Below are positions 60,603 through 64,000 of a stretch of DNA of 64,000 nucleotides, piece by piece. Below the pieces are notes generated by a model. That model was not told where the DNA came from, did not search any database, and saw only the letters and a list, made by a program, of their open reading frames with translations. The DNA lies in NCBI RefSeq assembly GCF_003994415.1, contig NZ_CP034689.1, positions 3,472,001 through 3,536,000 of the forward strand, given 5' to 3'. The translations under genes and the position numbers were made by a program. The stretch is from Achromobacter spanius. GTDB taxonomy: Bacteria > Pseudomonadota > Gammaproteobacteria > Burkholderiales > Burkholderiaceae_B. Position 1 is the first letter of the stretch, and the number at the start of each line of letters is the position of its first letter.

Positions 60603-60633
60603 TTGACCTTCCCACGATGGGAAGGATGAAACT
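60603..60633 (+). promoter_or_regulatory. CueR-type promoter of copA
   Basis: -35 TTGACC (60603-60608) overlaps a strong dyad CCTTCCCA-CGA-TGGGAAGG (60607-60625), with GAAACT at the position expected for -10 after 19 bases. The -10 is weak, but the arrangement mirrors the copZ promoter and precedes copA by about 30 bp. Confidence 0.75.
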
Positions 60634-60662
60634 GCAGGCTCACCCTCAAAACGAGAATCGCC

Positions 60663-62942
60663 ATGAGCGTTGCCAGCCCCTCAAGCACCCAGTTGGAACT
60701 TGCCATTGAAGGCATGACGTGCGCGTCGTGCGTGAAGCGCGTGGAAAAGGCCCTGACCCATGTTCCCGGCGTGGCGCAGGCCCAGGTCAACCTGGCCACC
60801 GAACGCGCGCTGGTGTCCTACGACCCGGATGCCGCCCAACCCCAAGCCCTGGTGGATGCCGTGGTCAAGATGGGCTACGAGGCCCGCCCCATCGTCGCGC
60901 AAGACGACCACGCAGAGCGCCAGTCACAAGCGCGCGACGTCGAAGCGCAGCGCCTGCAACGGGCGTTCACCGTGGCGCTGGTGCTGACCTTGCCCGTGTT
61001 TGTGCTGGAAATGGGATCGCACCTGATTCCGGCCCTGCACCATTGGGTGCTGGGCACCATCGGCCAGCAAAACAGTTGGCTGCTTCAATTCGTGCTGACC
61101 ACCGCCGTCCTGATCTGGCCCGGCCGCCAATTCTTCACCAAGGGGCTGACCGCGCTATGGCGGCGCGCGCCCGAGATGAATTCGCTGGTGGCCCTGGGCG
61201 CGGGCGCCGCCTGGGGGTATTCGGTGGTGGCCACCTTTGCACCCACCTGGCTGCCCGAGGCCGCGCGCAACGTCTACTTTGAAGCCGCAGCCGTCATCGT
61301 CACCCTGATCTTGCTGGGGCGCACCCTGGAAGCGCGCGCCAAGGGCAAGACCGGCGCGGCCATCAAGCGCCTGATCGGCTTGCAGCCGCGCACGGCGCGC
61401 GTGATGCGCGATGGCCAGGCCGTGGATGTCGAGATCGAAAAGGTCAACACGGGCGATATCGTGCTGGTGCGCCCCGGCGAAAAGATCCCACTGGACGGCG
61501 ACGTCATCGAAGGCAGTTCGTATGTCGACGAGTCCATGCTTACGGGCGAACCCGTGCCGGTTGAAAAACAGCCCGGCATGCAAGCCACCGGCGGCACCCT
61601 GAATACCTCGGGCAGCTTCACGCTGCGCGTCACCCATACCGGCGCCGACACGATGCTGGCTCGCATCATCCGCATGGTGGAATCAGCCCAAGGCGCGCGG
61701 CTGCCCATCCAGGCACTGGTGGACCAGGTCACCGCCTGGTTCGTGCCCGCCGTGATGGCGGCCGCCCTGCTGACTTTTATGGTCTGGTTCTTCTTCGGCC
61801 CCTCGCCCGCCCTGTCGCACGCGCTGGTCAACGCGGTGGCCGTGCTGATCATTGCCTGCCCTTGCGCCATGGGGCTGGCTACGCCCACGTCCATCATGGT
61901 GGGCACGGGCCGCGCGGCTGAAATGGGCGTGCTGTTCCGCCAGGGCGATGCCCTGCAAACCTTGCGCGACGTCAACGTCGTGGCTTTCGACAAGACCGGC
62001 ACGCTGACACTCGGCAAGCCCACGCTGACCGAACTGGAACCCGCCGCTGGCCATGACGGCCCGCAGGTCTTGCAATGGGTCGCTTCGGTGCAAGCGCGTT
62101 CCGAGCATCCCATTGCGCTGGCCATCGTGGCCGCCGCCGAAGAACGCAAGATTGCGCTGTTGCCGGCCGAGGGCTTTGCCGCCATCACGGGCGCGGGTGT
62201 TGAAGCCCGCGTGGCGGGTCGCAGCGTGTTGGCGGGAGCCGCGCGGTTGATGGCTGAACGCGGCGTCGACGTCAGCGCATTCGGCGCGCGCGCCACCGAC
62301 TGGGGCAACGAAGGCAAGACACCCATCTTTGTTGCCATCGACGGCCAGGCCGCCGCCATGATGGCGGTAACGGACCCGATCAAGCCGTCCGCCGTTTCCG
62401 CCATCGCCGCGCTGCATGCGCAAGGCCTGAAGACGGCCATGATCACCGGTGACAACCGCTACACGGCGGCAGCCGTCGCGCGCCAACTGGGTATCGACGA
62501 AGTGCGCGCGGAAGTGTTGCCCGACGGCAAGGTGCAAGCCATCAGCACCCTGCGTGAAGGCGGCCGCAAGGTGGCCTTTGTGGGCGATGGCATCAACGAC
62601 GCGCCCGCGCTTGCCGCCGCCGACACCGGCATTGCGATCGGTACCGGCACGGACGTCGCCATTGAAGCGGCCTCGGTGGTGTTGATGGCCGACGACCTGC
62701 ATGGCGTGCCCAACGCCATCGCGCTAAGCCGCGCGACGCTGGCGAACATCCGCCAGAACCTGTTCTGGGCGTTTGCCTACAACGCCGCGCTGATACCGCT
62801 GGCGGCCGGCGCCTTGTACCCGGCATTTGGCCTGTCCTTGTCGCCCATTTTCGCGGCGGGCGCGATGGCCTTGTCCAGCGTCTTCGTGCTGGGCAATGCG
62901 CTGCGTTTGAAAGCGTTCCGGCCCCATGCCGGCCGCGCCTGA
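60663..62942 (+). CDS. copA: Copper-exporting P1B-type ATPase
   Basis: Cu(I)-translocating ATPase of 759 residues in the inner membrane. One N-terminal HMA domain with MTCASC (Cys20, Cys23), about eight membrane helices, the metal-path CPC (about 398-400, in IACPCAMGLATPTS), phosphorylated Asp443 in DKTGTLT, the class-specific HP in SEHPIALA, and GDGINDAPALAAADTGIA. These define the Cu(I) subgroup. Divergent from copZ and followed by cueR after 16 bp. Confidence 0.96.
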   Translation: MSVASPSSTQLELAIEGMTCASCVKRVEKALTHVPGVAQAQVNLATERALVSYDPDAAQPQALVDAVVKMGYEARPIVAQDDHAERQSQARDVEAQRLQRAFTVALVLTLPVFVLEMGSHLIPALHHWVLGTIGQQNSWLLQFVLTTAVLIWPGRQFFTKGLTALWRRAPEMNSLVALGAGAAWGYSVVATFAPTWLPEAARNVYFEAAAVIVTLILLGRTLEARAKGKTGAAIKRLIGLQPRTARVMRDGQAVDVEIEKVNTGDIVLVRPGEKIPLDGDVIEGSSYVDESMLTGEPVPVEKQPGMQATGGTLNTSGSFTLRVTHTGADTMLARIIRMVESAQGARLPIQALVDQVTAWFVPAVMAAALLTFMVWFFFGPSPALSHALVNAVAVLIIACPCAMGLATPTSIMVGTGRAAEMGVLFRQGDALQTLRDVNVVAFDKTGTLTLGKPTLTELEPAAGHDGPQVLQWVASVQARSEHPIALAIVAAAEERKIALLPAEGFAAITGAGVEARVAGRSVLAGAARLMAERGVDVSAFGARATDWGNEGKTPIFVAIDGQAAAMMAVTDPIKPSAVSAIAALHAQGLKTAMITGDNRYTAAAVARQLGIDEVRAEVLPDGKVQAISTLREGGRKVAFVGDGINDAPALAAADTGIAIGTGTDVAIEAASVVLMADDLHGVPNAIALSRATLANIRQNLFWAFAYNAALIPLAAGALYPAFGLSLSPIFAAGAMALSSVFVLGNALRLKAFRPHAGRA

Positions 62943-62958
62943 GTCCAGGAGCCCCAAC

Positions 62959-63351
62959 ATGAATATCGGCGAAGCAGCAAAAAGCTCCGGCATTTCCGCC
63001 AAGATGATCCGCTATTACGAAAGCATCGGCCTGATCGGCCCCGCAACGCGCACGGACTCGGGCTATCGCGTCTACACCGACCAGGACCTGCACACGCTAC
63101 GCTTCGTGCGGCGCGCGCGGGACCTGGGGTTTTCGGTGGAGCAGATGAACGAGTTGCTGGCCTTGTGGAAGGACCGCAGCCGCGCCAGCGCCGACGTCAA
63201 GCGCATTGCGCTGGAGCACGTAGAGGAACTGGAGCGTAAGGCAGAAGCCCTGCGCGACATGGCCGCGACGCTCAAACATCTGGCGCAGAACTGCCATGGC
63301 GATGACCGGCCCAACTGCCCGATTTTGGAAAACCTGGGCCGGTCGCACTGA
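62959..63351 (+). CDS. cueR: Copper-responsive MerR-family regulator CueR
   Basis: MerR-type activator of 130 residues. N-terminal winged HTH (MNIGEAAKSSGISAKMIRYYESIGLIGPATRTDSGYRVY), a dimerisation coiled coil, and the metal loop with two Cys (NCHGDDRPNCPI) spaced as in CueR. The ATG at 62959 starts the conserved part with AGGAG upstream. It is encoded immediately after its targets and should bind the two dyads between copZ and copA. Confidence 0.94.
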   Translation: MNIGEAAKSSGISAKMIRYYESIGLIGPATRTDSGYRVYTDQDLHTLRFVRRARDLGFSVEQMNELLALWKDRSRASADVKRIALEHVEELERKAEALRDMAATLKHLAQNCHGDDRPNCPILENLGRSH

Positions 63352-63447
63352 GGCCTGGGTAATGGCCTGAGTAATGGCCTGAGTAATGGCCTGGGCAAGG
63401 GCCCGCGCAGCGGTCTGCGCAGGGGCCCATGCAAGGGCCCGCGCCAA
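63352..63447. repeat. 12-bp tandem repeat downstream of cueR
   Basis: Eight successive units of 12 (last 13) bases begin directly after the cueR stop, each starting GG(C/T)C. The first three are nearly identical (GGCCTGRGTAAT); the rest diverge but retain period 12. It fills the gap between cueR and the convergent rlmD stop at 63455. Confidence 0.8.
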
Positions 63448-63454
63448 GACAAAG

Positions 63455-64000
63455 TTACGGCGTTTCCGCGGCCTCGCCCGCCCCTGCTGCCTCTGCCGCC
63501 ACGCGCGCATGGTAGGCGTCTGTCGCCGCCTGCTTGACTGCCGCCTTTTCAGCGGCGGCAGCGGCCTTGGCCTCTTCCGCCGCGATGGCGTCGGCTTCTG
63601 CCTGGATGGCGCGCTGGCGAGCCCGTTCCTTCACCTCCGCCACGCCGGCGGCATCCAGCGATTCAAACACGGCGATGGATTCCACGTGGCCCGTATGCGG
63701 GAACATGTTGATCACGCCCGCGCTCTTCAGCACATAGCCGCCTTCATGCACCAGGATGGCGGCGTCGCGCGCCAGCGTGGCCGGGTTACAGGACACATAG
63801 ACGATGCGGCGCGGCCGCTCTTGCACCGTCAGTTCCGACAGCGCTTGCGACACCGCGTGCGCGCCTTCGCGCGGCGGGTCGATCAGCATGCGGTCGAAGT
63901 AACCCAGGCTGCGCAGCCAATGCGCATCAACCTCGAACAGGTTCAGTGTGGCGAAGCTGGTGCGTTCGCCCAGGCCGTGGCGCGACGCTGCGTCAAAGGC
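63455..64000 (-). CDS. rlmD: 23S rRNA (uracil-1939-C5)-methyltransferase RlmD (partial)
   Basis: C-terminal 181 codons of a SAM-dependent TrmA-family methyltransferase; the start lies beyond 64000. The catalytic Cys is in IVYVSCNPATLARD and the DPPREGA motif and MFPHTGHVESIAVFE end the family core. After that core there is an unusual Ala/Glu-rich tail of about 55 residues (AEADAIAAEEAKAAAAAEKA), probably a coiled or disordered extension. RumA proteins usually end soon after the VESIAVF motif. Confidence 0.88.
   Translation of the reverse strand, partial: AFDAASRHGLGERTSFATLNLFEVDAHWLRSLGYFDRMLIDPPREGAHAVSQALSELTVQERPRRIVYVSCNPATLARDAAILVHEGGYVLKSAGVINMFPHTGHVESIAVFESLDAAGVAEVKERARQRAIQAEADAIAAEEAKAAAAAEKAAVKQAATDAYHARVAAEAAGAGEAAETP

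Noticed and set aside
1..64000. tRNA, rRNA, CRISPR arrays, insertion sequences or prophage genes
   Set aside because: None was recognised by reading either strand; repeats present are the double-hairpin element and the 12-bp tandem array, which lack CRISPR spacing or transposase genes.

Overview
The window is high-GC chromosomal DNA of a betaproteobacterium. The protein set (OplAH-type 5-oxoprolinase, several TRAP transporters, FabV, a Burkholderiales-type porin, a conserved rph/rdgB/hemW and gmk/rpoZ/spoT core) reads like Achromobacter or a close Alcaligenaceae relative. The genus is an inference from protein character, not a database match. I saw no rRNA, tRNA, insertion sequence, prophage or CRISPR array, so it looks like ordinary chromosome in which housekeeping blocks alternate with accessory catabolic and transport blocks.

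Layout. 0-4.1 kb: nitrogen regulation (ntrC partial, ntrB, glnA), all on the minus strand; the glnA control region has a consensus sigma-54 promoter and palindromic NtrC-type sites. 4.1-5.9 kb: hemW and rdgB. 6.1-12.4 kb: an accessory block with an EAL-CBS-GGDEF c-di-GMP protein, a chemoreceptor whose 3' end overlaps it antisense, and an acyl-CoA dehydrogenase plus MmgE/PrpD pair. 12.5-14.4 kb: rph and yicC. 14.5-25.0 kb: a second accessory block with a LysR regulator, amino-acid permease, AMP nucleosidase, TonB receptor with a small DUF2946-like protein, NlpC/P60 hydrolase, an SDR and a diheme cytochrome pair (tsdBA-like). 25.2-28.4 kb: gmk-rpoZ-spoT. hemW, rdgB, rph, yicC, gmk, rpoZ and spoT look like one ancestral neighbourhood split by these insertions.

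28.4-49.2 kb is the transport and amide/lactam catabolism zone: glnHPQ, a C45-family acyltransferase, 5-oxoprolinase with a MarR-like regulator, nudC, a first TRAP system, a porin, and a six-gene minus-strand operon (TRAP dctP-dctQ-dctM, DUF2848, amidase, DUF1445) with a LysR gene upstream. 49.2-52 kb: an EamA transporter, fabV and a small exported fimbrin-like protein. Around 52.2-52.4 kb there appear to be the 3' ends of two divergent genes fused together, a possible deletion scar. 52.4-60.1 kb: ybbA/tesA (overlapping start codons), ppiD, a glycerophosphodiester phosphodiesterase, rlmJ, a dihydrolipoamide dehydrogenase-like protein and a peroxiredoxin-glutaredoxin hybrid. 60.3-63.4 kb: a complete copper-export module (copZ, copA, cueR) with a CueR-type promoter for each direction. 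The window ends in a partial rlmD.

Non-coding points of note: two copies of a 180-197 bp double-hairpin repeat, each placed exactly between convergent genes; a 12-bp tandem repeat after cueR; a 31-bp palindrome upstream of the porin; and an intrinsic terminator inside the ppiD leader. I found no clearly new defence or mobile system. The most original candidates are the double-hairpin repeat and the TRAP/DUF2848/amidase/DUF1445 operon.
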